Shown here: positions 55,850-64,000 of the stretch, in pieces | Numbering within the stretch: position 1 is the first letter of the stretch | How the letters are laid out: each line of letters starts with the position of its first letter | The notes under the pieces: generated by a model | Told to the model about the DNA's origin: nothing | What the model saw: only the letters and a program-made list of their open reading frames with translations | The model's database searches: none | Program-made: the position numbers and the translations under genes | NCBI RefSeq assembly: GCF_004664715.2 | Contig: NC_051082.1 | Coordinates: 7,347,072-7,411,071 of the forward strand | Direction of reading: 5' to 3' | DNA: 64,000 nucleotides | From: Peromyscus leucopus | Taxonomy: Eukaryota > Chordata > Mammalia > Rodentia > Cricetidae

Positions 55850-56437
55850 TTGGCGCGCACACGTGTGTGTTTGTGTGTGTGCGCGCGTGTGTGTGTGTGT
55901 ACATATTCGTATGGGTGTGTGCACATGTGTGTAACCATGCATTACAGGATAGAGGTTGATGTTGGATTTCTTCCTTAATCACTCTTTACTTGAGTTTTTA
56001 GTTTATTTCTAAATTATTTGTTTTATGTGTGTTTGTGTCTGAGTGTCTGTGCATGGTGTGAGTGCAGGAGCCAGCAGAGGCCAGCAGAGGGAGCTAGATC
56101 CTGGGAAGAGGGAGTAACAGGCAGTTGTGAGTCACTGTGAAGGAACTGGGAAGTGAACGTGGGCCCTCTGTAAGAGGAGTGGATGCTTTTAACTGCTGAG
56201 TTGTCTTTCCAACCCCTCCACTTTATTTTTGGAGACAGGATCTCTCACCAGACCTGGAACTCACAGATTAACTAAGCTAGCTGGCCGACAAGCCTCAGGA
56301 TCCTCTTGTCTCTGCTTTCCCGACCCTGAGAGTGAAACTGCCACACCCAGATTTTACATGGGAGCTGGGGATTCAAACCTGGGGCCTCACACTTGCACAG
56401 CAAGTGCCTTGCCATCTGAGCCATCTCACCAGCCCTG
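55850..56437 (-). mobile_element. B4-type SINE split by a nested B3
   Basis: The tail half is at 55850-55989 (GT/GC-rich tract, 'ggatagaggttgatgttgga', 'tttcttccttaatcactc'). The body resumes at 56217 ('ttttggagacaggatctctc', 'ctagctggccgacaagcctc', 'ctgagccatctcaccagccc'). The two parts join in correct B4 order once the B3 is removed. Confidence 0.8.
55990..56216 (-). mobile_element. B3-type SINE nested in a B4
   Basis: 'atttgttttatgtgtgtttg', then a tandem 'ccagcagagg' (56071-56080, 56081-56090), 'ggcagttgtgagtcactgtg', 'ggaactgggaagtgaacgtg' and 'gctgagttgtctttccaacc'. 56081-56094 matches the CTCF core except at one base. Confidence 0.8.
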
Positions 56438-56735
56438 AAAAGGTTGTTTCAAGACACTAAGTTTAGGCTGTGCATTAGTCAGTTTTTTTTTTCAGAGATA
56501 CAGAGCAATAGGATGTGTGTGTGTGTGTGTGTGTGTGTATGCATTAAATTGTATTCAATAATTAGATGCTTGAAATTTCCATAGGATACACATCGAATAG
56601 GCCATGTATGTATGTATGTATGTATATGTATATGCATATGTATATGTATGCATGTACCTACTGCCAACCTATCCATCACTTGACTAATGATTGGTTACCC
56701 TGGAGAACATTCCATATTTATGTATAAATAGTTCA
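56438..56735. repeat. (GT)n and (TATG)n microsatellites
   Basis: (GT)n at about 56513-56538 and TATG/CATATG repeats at about 56604-56655, within otherwise unique DNA. Confidence 0.85.
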
Positions 56736-56739
56736 GCCA

Positions 56740-56815
56740 GAGGTCTTAGCCGATTGCCTAGCCAATCAGTGAGTTCTAGCTAGGTTCAGTGAGAGACCCT
56801 GCCTTAAAAGCATAA
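56740..56815 (+). mobile_element. B4/RSINE1-type SINE fragment
   Basis: 'gccaatcagtgagttctagc' and 'tcagtgagagaccctgcctt' match the 3' third of the family only. Confidence 0.5.
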
Positions 56816-57584
56816 TATGTGTGCATGTGCATATGATGTAATCACAGATACATTCATCCTTCCATATCTGTCTGCACTGGACATGTACAGTCATTTTTCT
56901 CTTGCTGTCATTCTCTAAGTGACCCTGTAGAACAACCGTTTACATAGCATTTCTATGATTCTAGTGATGGTTTAAAGGTGCCCCGGAGGACGTGACTAGA
57001 TGATGTGTGAATACTATGCCCTATTACACATAGGCACTTAAGCATCATGGATTTTGATGTCGGCGAGAGGTCTCTGAACTAATTCTCTGTGGGTTTTCAG
57101 TCTGACTGTGTATGAACAGATTCACTTCACGGAATTGGTTCGTGTGACCACGGAAGCTGCAAAGTCCAAACTGCAGGGAGGGCCGGAGCCTGGTGATGCA
57201 GAGGAGAGCTGACAGGGTACTTGAAGTCTGAGGAAGACACTAGTCATTTCTCTCCTCAGGTCTTTAGCAGATTGGATGGAGCCCGCCTGTGTTATGGGAG
57301 GTGGATCTGCTTTATGGAAATCTACAGATTTAATTGTCAGGCTTGTGTGAAAACACACCTCACAGTAGTATTTAGACTGTGCCCTAACACCTGGGCACTG
57401 TGCCCAGTCTAGTGGAATATATAATTAACTACCACAGGCTGGTTTGTTACATAACTAAATCATGGACACAGCCTCTCCCAGCTGGCTGGTCTGCATTGGG
57501 ACCTTCTAAGTGGGTAACAATATAAGGCACGTCCAGGTTCTCATTGATCAAACATTCTCTCCCCGCCTTTTCATACACTGCTAA
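56816..57584. other. unique non-coding sequence
   Basis: Nothing is recognised. Confidence 0.4.
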
Positions 57585-57920
57585 TTTATTTTGTGTATGT
57601 GCATGTGCACATGTGTTTTGCAAGTGTGTGCACTTGTGTGCACACGTGTGGAGGCCAGAAGAGGGCACTGGGTATCCTCCATCACCCTCTCTGAATACTG
57701 CTTTGGGGCAAGGTCTCTCCCTGAACCCGAGGCTGGCATTTTCTCAACTAAGCTGGAAGTCAGCAAGTCCCAGTGACCATCCTGCCTCTGCCCTCTTTGA
57801 GCTGTGCTTTCAGACCTTTCTTGGATGCTCAGCTTGTTATGCAGGCGCTGGGTCCGAGCCCTGGTCCTGATGATAGTGTAGTAAAAACTGCTAACCACTG
57901 AGCTATCTTTCCAGTAGCTT
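57585..57920 (-). mobile_element. B4-type SINE
   Basis: 'cgtgtggaggccagaagagg', 'gggcaaggtctctccctgaa', 'ccatcctgcctctgccctct' and the head complement 'ccactgagctatctttccag' make a near full-length reverse-strand copy. Confidence 0.75.
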
Positions 57921-57954
57921 CCCACTTTGCCGTAGAGCTCTTTAGGGGCCTGGC

Positions 57955-57955
57955 T

Positions 57956-57990
<35 letters not shown>

Positions 57991-57996
57991 TTTTTT
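57955..57996. repeat. (TTTA)n microsatellite
   Basis: About ten TTTA units. Confidence 0.95.
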
Positions 57997-58039
57997 GTGG
58001 AACACCCATAAAAGGCTCAAAGGCTTATTTTGGAGTCAG

Positions 58040-58190
58040 AGAGAACCGAGCTTAACTCTTGACTCCACCAGCTCCTAGCTGCAGGATCTTAAGCAATGCA
58101 TTTAAACTCCGAGTTACTCTTCTCTTCTCTAACATTAAACAGCTCTCTCAGGCTCAGTGTGGGGCTGGGATGTGTAAGTTAAAGCAGCCA
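58040..58190 (-). mobile_element. MIR SINE
   Basis: 'aactcttgactccaccagct', 'agctgcaggatcttaagcaa' and 'ttaaactccgagttactctt' are in reverse-strand MIR order. Confidence 0.6.
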
Positions 58191-58554
58191 CAGGAATTTT
58201 CAGTCTGGCACCTAGGCATACAATTTTAATTTTTATCTGACTTATTTATTTTGTTTGCTTATTTATGAGTCAGCCCCGGACGTTGCTCTTCCACAGTACT
58301 GCCCACGAGCATGCGTGCCCTTCAAGGTAGCCTTTGTGACGTTCAGGCTCCCACCGTACTCGGTATCTAGAAAGGGACCTCTCTCTTTTCCCTTTCTTCC
58401 TCTGGTTCTTTTTCTCTCTCTCTCTCTCTCTTTCATTTTTCTTTGTAAAGTCAGGGTTGCTTCCCTGGGGAGCACAACGTGGTTCACAAATTCATCTTCC
58501 CTGTCACTTCAGCCACACTTCCCTGGACCGCTGCCTCCCGTTTCCCACCAGGCC
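58191..58554. other. unique non-coding sequence
   Basis: (CT)n lies at about 58413-58432. No gene is seen. Confidence 0.4.
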
Positions 58555-58666
58555 CTGCTCTCTCGCGCTGCTTCAGCTCCCCTCCTTCCACTTCCAGGCG
58601 CGGAGGAGGCCTGCTCTCTCGCGCTGCTTCAGCTCCCCTCCTTCCACTTCCAGGCGCGGAGGAGGC
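58555..58666. repeat. 56-bp perfect tandem duplication, GC-rich
   Basis: Two identical 56-bp copies (58555-58610 and 58611-58666) start 'ctgctctctcgcgctgcttc' and end 'gcggaggaggc'. They are identical at all positions, including CpGs, so the duplication is recent. Open frames on both strands show the duplicated peptide, but no gene is evident. Confidence 0.97.
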
Positions 58667-59060
58667 CTGCCCAGGCTGCTTCCTCGTAGCTCAGGAGCCT
58701 TCTTGGTCTCCCAGGACAGCAACCAAAAGCTGGCTGAGTCCTCTATGCCCACCCGCATGGCTACAAGTTACAGGCGAGTGGAAGGGAAGCTGCTGCTCCC
58801 AGCTGTGGCCAGCTGTGGCTAAACTGTTCCAAACCCCTGGATCCAACTGTGTGGTTGGGTCCTGTGGAGCTCCCCTACCATGATACCATCTGTCTTGCCT
58901 CAGAGCTCCTATGAACCTGCCATTACCCAGTCTAAGGCCTCTGTACAGCCCCAGTGTCTGGCCTTGTTCCAGGGTGTCTGGCGGGGAAAGGGAAAAATCC
59001 CCTGTGTGTTCAGAGGATCCAGCCCCATTAACAGGAAGGTTACGTTGCCCTGTGGCCTTC
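58667..59060. other. unique non-coding sequence
   Basis: Nothing is recognised. The 134- to 144-residue overlapping frames around here have no known domain. Confidence 0.35.
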
Positions 59061-59095
59061 TATATCAGCCAGGGAGCATCAGAGAAATAGACCAA

Positions 59096-59142
<47 letters not shown>

Positions 59143-59565
59143 ACATAGATGCACATGTCAGTGTATGGTGTTTATGACATGTATTTCTCATAAGAAATGG
59201 GCTTACATGGCTGTGAGGCTGAGCTTAGACCCAGGAGAATTATCATACCTCTCATCTGAATCTATCTTGGTCCATATGGTGTTGCTGTAGCAGAAGCCCC
59301 CGACACTGGGTGGTTTATAACAAGCAGGAAGGCATTGCCTGCAGCCCTGGTGGCTGGGAAGATCTATATCACAGTGCCTACATCTGGCAGGTGTCTTTGT
59401 GCCGCACCTTCATATGGTGGACGGCAGAAAGGCAAGGGAGGGGATGGGGGGGGCAGCCACACTGGCCTTTTAACAATAACACCAGTCCTGGAGCCTTCCT
59501 GCCTTTGTCTCCTCTTAAAGGTCCCACCTGTTAACACTGTTAGAATGGCAACTAAAACCTCAGCA
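59061..59565. mobile_element. ancient mammalian interspersed repeats with (GT)n
   Basis: 'tcagccagggagcatcagag' and 'cataagaaatgggcttacat' flank a (GT)21 tract at 59099-59140. 'gacactgggtggtttataac' and 'aaggtcccacctgttaacac' resemble another old element. Both are familiar patterns that I cannot name with confidence. Confidence 0.35.
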
Positions 59566-59581
59566 TTAAAAACATTTCGAG

Positions 59582-59759
59582 GGGCTGGAGAGATGGCTCA
59601 GAGGTTAAGAGCACTGACTGCTCTTCCAGAGGTCCTGAGTTCAATTCCCAGCAACCACATGGTGGCTCACAACCATCTGTAATGAGATCTGGTGCCCTCT
59701 TCTGGCCTGCAGTCATACATGCTGTATACATAATAAATAATAAATCTTAAAAAAAAAAA
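59582..59759 (+). mobile_element. B2 SINE with perfect 14-bp target-site duplication
   Basis: The head 'gggctggagagatggctcag', the B box 'gagttcaattcccagcaac', the body 'ggtggctcacaaccatctgt', 'aataaataataaatctt' and a pure A tail. The flanks 'aaaaacatttcgag' at 59568-59581 and 59760-59773 are identical. It is a recent L1-mediated insertion. Confidence 0.95.
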
Positions 59760-59844
59760 AAAAACATTTCGAGAGGACAAATACTCAAACCATTGCTAAG
59801 TCAAAAGGCTGAATAGCAGGAAAGCTGATAATGTGTATGTGTGA

Positions 59845-59990
59845 GCCTAAGTGTGGGGGGAGGAGGGAGAATGAGGAAGTGGAGGAGGGCAGAGAGAGGG
59901 AGGAGGGAAGGAAGAGGACCTGGAGGAAGGGAGGAGGGAGAGAGAAGACATAAGAGAGAGATGGGGGATGGGGGAGAGAAAGAATGTTTC
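59845..59990. repeat. purine-rich (GGGAGA) tract
   Basis: Almost pure G/A on the + strand, in irregular 'gggaggag' and 'agagaga' units. It is capable of triplex formation. Confidence 0.75.
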
Positions 59991-60291
59991 AGGCCTTCAG
60001 TGAATGAGACCCACCACATTTGTAGGGTAGCTTTCTTTGGGTCATATGCCTACATTAGTCTCACCCCTATACATCCTAGATACACACCCAGAAACAATGT
60101 TTAACCAAACATCTGGGCAACTCACAGCCCAGCCCTGTTAGCCATAAAATTAAATATCCTGCTCTCATCTAGAGTCTGGACAGTCACTGTCACAGCTGTA
60201 CCTCTCAGTCATTCTCTTTCCTCCCAGCAAAAGCCCACCTTCATCTCCAAGAAGAATTTCCTGATCTCTCCATTCCTTGATTTAAAATCAA
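59991..60291. other. unique non-coding sequence
   Basis: Nothing is recognised. Confidence 0.4.
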
Positions 60292-60599
60292 GACAGGAGC
60301 CTGGAGGCAGGAACCCAGAGGCAGGAACCCACAGACAGGAACCTGGAGACAGGAACCTAGAGGCAGGAACCTGGAGTCAGGAATCTGGAGACAGGAACCT
60401 GGAGATAGGAACCCAGAGATGGGAGCCTGGAGACAGGAACTCAGAGGCAGGAACCTGGAGACATGAACCTGGAGATAGGAACCTAGAGTCAGGAACCTAG
60501 AGACAGGAACTTGGAGGCAGGAACCTGGAGTCAAGAATCTGGAGACAGGAGCCTAGAGGCAGGAACCCAGAAGCAAGGACCTGGAGGCAAAAACTGAAG
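60292..60599. repeat. 14-bp-unit minisatellite, 22 units
   Basis: 22 consecutive 14-bp units, consensus 'gacaggaacctgga', with the last two degenerating. Units 5-8 and 16-19 show the same order of variants, suggesting an 11-unit (154-bp) second-level period. The unit matches a segment of the family B repeat that continues at 60600, so the array grew from inside it. The reverse-strand 97-residue frame is a product of the period. Confidence 0.95.
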
Positions 60600-60872
60600 C
60601 AGAGACCGCGGAGGAACGCTGTTTATTGGCTTGCTCAGTTTTCTTTTTGTACAATTCAAAACCACCTGTCTAGGGGTGGCACCACCAATAGTGGGCTGTC
60701 CCCCCCCCACATCAATCATCAGCCAAGAGCTGGCCCCCCCCCCACATCAATCATCAACCAAAAGAATGTCCCCACTGGCTTTACCCACATACCAATCTGA
60801 CGGAGGCATAAACATTCCCTCTTCCTAGATGGGCTTAGCCTGTGTCCAATTGACAAACCAGCACATCCCCTT
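60600..60872 (-). mobile_element. rodent interspersed repeat, family B
   Basis: 'ggaacgctgtttattggctt', 'cacctgtctaggggtggcac', 'cacatcaatcatcaaccaaa' and 'tgtgtccaattgacaaacca'. A segment 'ccccccccacatcaatcatc' is duplicated (about 60703-60722 and 60735-60754). Confidence 0.7.
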
Positions 60873-61064
60873 TTAACTTGATTACCTCCTTGAAGACTTT
60901 AGCTTTTAAGTGTAAGGCCACATTCTGAGTTGCTAGGGGGAGGGAAGTCCATGTATAAAATTTTGGGGATATACAATGACCACACAGATACTAAGAGATG
61001 GCATTCAGATGGCCTCTGGGAGGCTGTGGCATGTCCAACAAGCCGTACTGCAGAGGAACACGAT
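60873..61064. other. unique non-coding sequence
   Basis: Nothing is recognised. Confidence 0.4.
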
Positions 61065-61424
61065 CTCAGTTACTTTTCTGCTGCTGAGACAAAACACCCA
61101 ATGGAAGTGACTCACTAGTTACTTTGGCTCACAGTCTGAGGGTTTCCTGGACCGCGACAGGGAAGGTGTGGTGGTAACAGCAGCCCTGGCAGTGGTAGCC
61201 GCAGTTTGAGGTGGCTGGTCACACTGGGTGCCCCCAGAGACAGGCTGGTGGCTCACACTCTCTCCTTTCTTCCCTTTTCTTAAGACCATGGCATTGTGCT
61301 GTCTGCATGCAGGGCACATCTTCCCTCTTCAGTCAGCCATCTCTGGAAATGCCCTCAAAGGCACTCAGATTTATTTATCACACAGGGAATCCTAAATGTA
61401 GTCAAGCTGACATCCATTTGTGCT
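61065..61424 (-). mobile_element. rodent interspersed repeat, family A/B-like
   Basis: 'cagttacttttctgctgctg', 'agacaaaacacccaatgg' and 'ctttggctcacagtctgagg' start it. The rest is diverged and runs to the B1 fragment. Confidence 0.5.
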
Positions 61425-61542
61425 GATTTTGACAGGGTTTCCCTCTATAGACAAGTGTTGCCTCCAGATCACAATCCTCCTGCCTCCGCCTTCCAAGTAC
61501 TAGGATTAAGATTTGTATCAATCACCCTGCCCAGCTGGAGGC
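61425..61542 (-). mobile_element. B1/PB1-type SINE fragment
   Basis: 'gacagggtttccctctatag', 'cctgcctccgccttccaagt' and 'actaggattaagatttgtat' are in reverse-strand B1 order. Confidence 0.6.
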
Positions 61543-62169
61543 CACTGTTTTTGTCTGCTCAGCATCTTTCTCCTCTGGATAATGGAACTCTGTTTTTTAT
61601 TTTCTGATAGTTACCCCATGGTACCACCCCCACCCCACCCCACCGTATAGATAGGGCCGCGGCTTCACATCCCAGATACACCTACAGTTTCACATAAGCT
61701 CTCGGTCCAACCAATGGGGGCACGTCACTCATCTTCACGGTGATTGGTCTAAGTATGGGCATGTGATCAGGGCTGAGCCAATGAGACTCCAGGAGCTTGT
61801 TAGTTGGCAGCTTGGCGTTCTTCGGAGAACTGGGTGAGAGGTGCAGGGGGAACCTGTGGCTAGCTAGGATGTTTATGGCCTAACCCTTCTACCTGGAGCC
61901 AAGCTTGAAGTGATCATTAACAGCTGGCCCTCCAGTTACAATATACTTCTCTTTGGTTTAATATCAGAGTGGTACTGGGTGTTTCGCATCCCAACGTGGT
62001 GTTTCAACCAATGCAATTGTACCTTCCCCCCCCTCCGCCTCCTTTACCTACCCCAGTAGTTCCAGGAAACTCCCCCTGCCAGCCCTCCCCAATACCCCCC
62101 CCCCATAGGAAAGCTTCACTAGGTAAGGAGAATTTCTTTCAGGTTTCCTTCCCCGTTTCCAAAGAGCCC
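61543..62169. other. unclassified non-coding sequence, possible ancient repeat
   Basis: (CACCC)n lies at 61625-61643. 61710-61800 ('ggtccaaccaatgggggcac', 'gctgagccaatgagactcca') is a familiar ancient-repeat pattern with CCAAT-like words. Poly(C) patches lie near 62026 and 62094. Confidence 0.35.
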
Positions 62170-62460
62170 TGTTTAGAGCCCCAGTGGAGACATTTATAAT
62201 TGGCCTGTGTGAGCAAAGGGGCCGGCTGGTGAATGTATGCCAACAAATAACTCAAGCCGGCAAAATGCCTGGGGACTCAATAATGATGTGGAAAGACCTG
62301 AGATTTCTGTGAAGGCAGGGGTCAGCGAATTAAAATTCTCCCAGGAGCCAAGGGCTTCTGAATGCTTATTTCTGATAATCTTGTTTACATCCTGGGGTAA
62401 ATAAATCTGTCTTTTGTTTGGTGGTGTTCAGCTCCCAGCACTGTTTGTAATTAAAGGGTG
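62170..62460. promoter_or_regulatory. candidate conserved element with FOX and homeodomain motifs
   Basis: Repeat-free DNA with 'acatttataattggcc' near 62189, 'gcgaattaaaattctc' near 62325, a forkhead site 'tgtttac' at 62382-62388 next to 'tgataatc', and 'taatta' at 62448-62453. It looks like an enhancer. Inferred from motifs. Confidence 0.4.
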
Positions 62461-62939
62461 GGGAGTGGAGAGATGAATGAGTTCCTTAATTGGTTTTGTT
62501 CTGGGCGACTCTGAGTCGGAAGAGAAGGGCTGGGTAGGGTAGCCTGTTCTGCCACCGGCAGCCGAGGATCAAGCGGTAAAGGTAAGGAGATACCTCGTCA
62601 TTAGTGTGATCAGCGGGCACAAGCTGGGCCTTTCTAGGCTGTGTGAGGTCTCCCCGGGACACGGTGAGAAACAGAAGAAATGATTGGTTTTTGGAATCAC
62701 TCCCTGTCAAGGATTCCCTGGGGGAAAGATCACTTACTCACCGTGTTCCTTCAACCTTGATTTTGGGAGTTGGGGACCTGATAAAACAAAGCAAAAGGCA
62801 ATCTACAGCTGGCCACATAGCCCTCGCTTATGACGAGATATTATAGAAAGAGTTTTCTTTATACACATAAAAACAACAGAAGGCTCACTCACACCCAGCG
62901 CTTTCTAAATGCTGCCCTGAGAACAATCATACATGGTCG
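62461..62939. other. unique non-coding sequence
   Basis: Nothing is recognised. Confidence 0.4.
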
Positions 62940-63160
62940 TTTTTCAAAAGATTATTTTTGTTTTTGTGTTTCTGTATGTCTGTGTGCGGATGAGCACACA
63001 TGCCGGTGTAGGTGCTTATAGAAGCCAGGAGGGGGCGCCAGATCCCTGGAGCTAGTTAGTTGTAACTAACTTGCTTGATGCGGGATCTGGGAACTGAACT
63101 CAGGTCCTCTGGAAGAGCAGGAAGTTCTCCTGATTGCTGAGCCAAGTGTTCAGCCACCAT
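62940..63160 (-). mobile_element. B3-type SINE with CTCF-like motif
   Basis: 'gattatttttgtttttgtgt', 'ccctggagctagttagttgt', 'gaactgaactcaggtcctct' and 'tgctgagccaagtgttcagc'. 'ccaggagggggcgc' at 63025-63038 matches the CTCF core except at position 5. Confidence 0.8.
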
Positions 63161-63184
63161 AGTTAATGGTTTTAAGTGTCTGTA

Positions 63185-63418
63185 AAACTCCGGGGCTGAA
63201 GATATGGCTTAACCAGTGTGTATACTGTTCTATTAGAGGACCAGAGTCCAGGGCTTAGCATGAGAGCAAAGGGCTGGATCTCCGTTCCCAGCATCTGCGT
63301 CTGGCAGCTGACAGCTGTTGCCGACTCCAGGGAAGCTGTCGCCCTCTTCTGGCCTCAGTGGATACCTGCACTTCCATACTCATGTATGTACACACAATTA
63401 AAAAAAAATCTTAAAAAT
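63185..63418 (+). mobile_element. B3/B2-type SINE
   Basis: 'ccggggctgaagatatggct', 'gctgtcgccctcttctggcc', 'tactcatgtatgtacacaca' and an A9 tail. It sits head to head with the preceding B3: that one is on the minus strand, so its head complement ends at 63160 and this head starts about 25 bp on. Confidence 0.7.
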
Positions 63419-63454
63419 AGCATTTGCAGGAAGTCCACATTGCATGCACATTTG

Positions 63455-63575
63455 CCTGAACTTTACAGATGACAAGATGGAGACCCTGGGGAGGTTTAGT
63501 AATTTGTAGGAAACCTAGCAGTCCATCAGTGATGAAGCTGACATTCATACCCAAGTCATCCCAGCAGCACAGCTA
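63455..63575 (+). mobile_element. MIR SINE fragment
   Basis: 'actttacagatgacaagatg' and 'gagaccctggggaggtttag' are the MIR core. Confidence 0.65.
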
Positions 63576-63769
63576 TGCATCATCCCACCTTCGTGCTAGC
63601 GTCCAGATTTGCCCTGCTCTCTGTGGCTTCTTTTTTAAAACTCTGTCACCAAATCTTTTATCTCTTAGTCATTCCAGCTGTATAAAGTGAGGATCACAGC
63701 AACTCCATGTAACAGGGTCCTCGGATGCAGTCAGAAGACACTCAGACTTTGGTTCACTTAATCACAAAA

Positions 63770-63990
63770 CGGAACGTAGAAGTGAGCCGTGGGGACACAG
63801 GGAGGAAAGCACATATGACTAGGTGCAGGACCCCTCCTGGAAAGATTTGCACTTCGTGGTTCTAGCTAAGTGAGGGAGCGGGTCAAAGGTTGCCAGGGGG
63901 CTGGGGGTGGGACAGAAGATTAGGCAGAGCCCTGAGGGATGTTCAGGGCGGGAAAACCATTAGATCTGGTAGAGCCGTGTGGTGATATTT
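63770..63990 (+). mobile_element. ancient L1 3' UTR-like fragment
   Basis: 'caaaggttgccagggggctg' and 'ggggtgggacagaagattag' resemble the old mammalian L1 3' UTR motif 'gttgccaggggctggggg'. It may continue beyond the window. Confidence 0.4.
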
Positions 63991-64000
63991 TATTTGTGCT

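Noticed and set aside
58255..58883. Overlapping 121- to 144-codon Ser/Pro/Leu-rich frames as a coding exon
   Set aside because: They arise from a GC-rich 56-bp tandem duplication. All three forward frames are open there, which indicates composition and not coding.
59582..59759. Functional tRNA gene suggested by A- and B-box-like words
   Set aside because: The words belong to the tRNA-derived head of a B2 SINE, and no cloverleaf is present. The same applies to the B3 and B4 elements.
60292..60599. CRISPR-like array
   Set aside because: The 14-bp units are adjacent with no spacers. It is a minisatellite in a rodent repeat.

Overview
This window looks like non-coding nuclear DNA from a muroid rodent, most likely a cricetid (deer mouse, vole or hamster group). 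The evidence is the repeat content: B1, B2, B3 and B4 SINEs, 3' ends of rodent L1 elements, a URR1 hAT element, many old MIR fragments and dense (GT)n/(GA)n microsatellites. Two elements point to cricetids in particular: a B1 at 28480-28638 with the 'ccaggacaggcacc' version of the family, and an abundant LTR-like repeat at 1350-1705. Those family names come from memory of consensus sequences; no search was run. I found no protein-coding gene, exon, rRNA or functional tRNA. The longest open frames fall in repeats or low-complexity DNA and show no recognisable protein family.

Layout. 1-29490 is ordinary rodent intergenic or intronic sequence: SINEs, L1 ends, four families of short rodent interspersed repeats (called A-D here because I cannot assign catalogue names), MIR fragments, microsatellites, and several repeat-free stretches rich in homeodomain, MEF2 or octamer-like motifs that look like conserved non-coding elements. 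About 29490-45480 is a 16 kb block of very different texture: CpG-rich, almost without microsatellites, with local strand-composition switches and nearly no recognisable repeats. It is interrupted by islands of normal rodent sequence (about 32030-34830 and 38985-39350). Two SINEs inside it, at 40172-40390 and 41240-41335, are still recognisable but are riddled with substitutions and indels. 45480-64000 returns to ordinary rodent sequence, with a URR1 element inserted in an older repeat, an L1 3' UTR, a nested B3-in-B4 insertion, a young-looking B2 with a 14-bp target-site duplication, a 56-bp perfect tandem duplication and a 14-bp-unit minisatellite.

Interpretation. The most conspicuous feature is the 16 kb block. 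My preferred reading is that it is low-accuracy sequence, for example a gap filled with unpolished single-molecule reads, laid over normal rodent DNA. I see no sign of an undescribed biological system in it. Foreign DNA or truly diverged DNA is less likely, because the block grades into normal islands and carries damaged copies of rodent SINEs. The real biology that can be supported here is regulatory and repeat biology: a landscape of candidate conserved elements, CTCF-like motifs carried by B3 SINEs, and several dateable insertion events.
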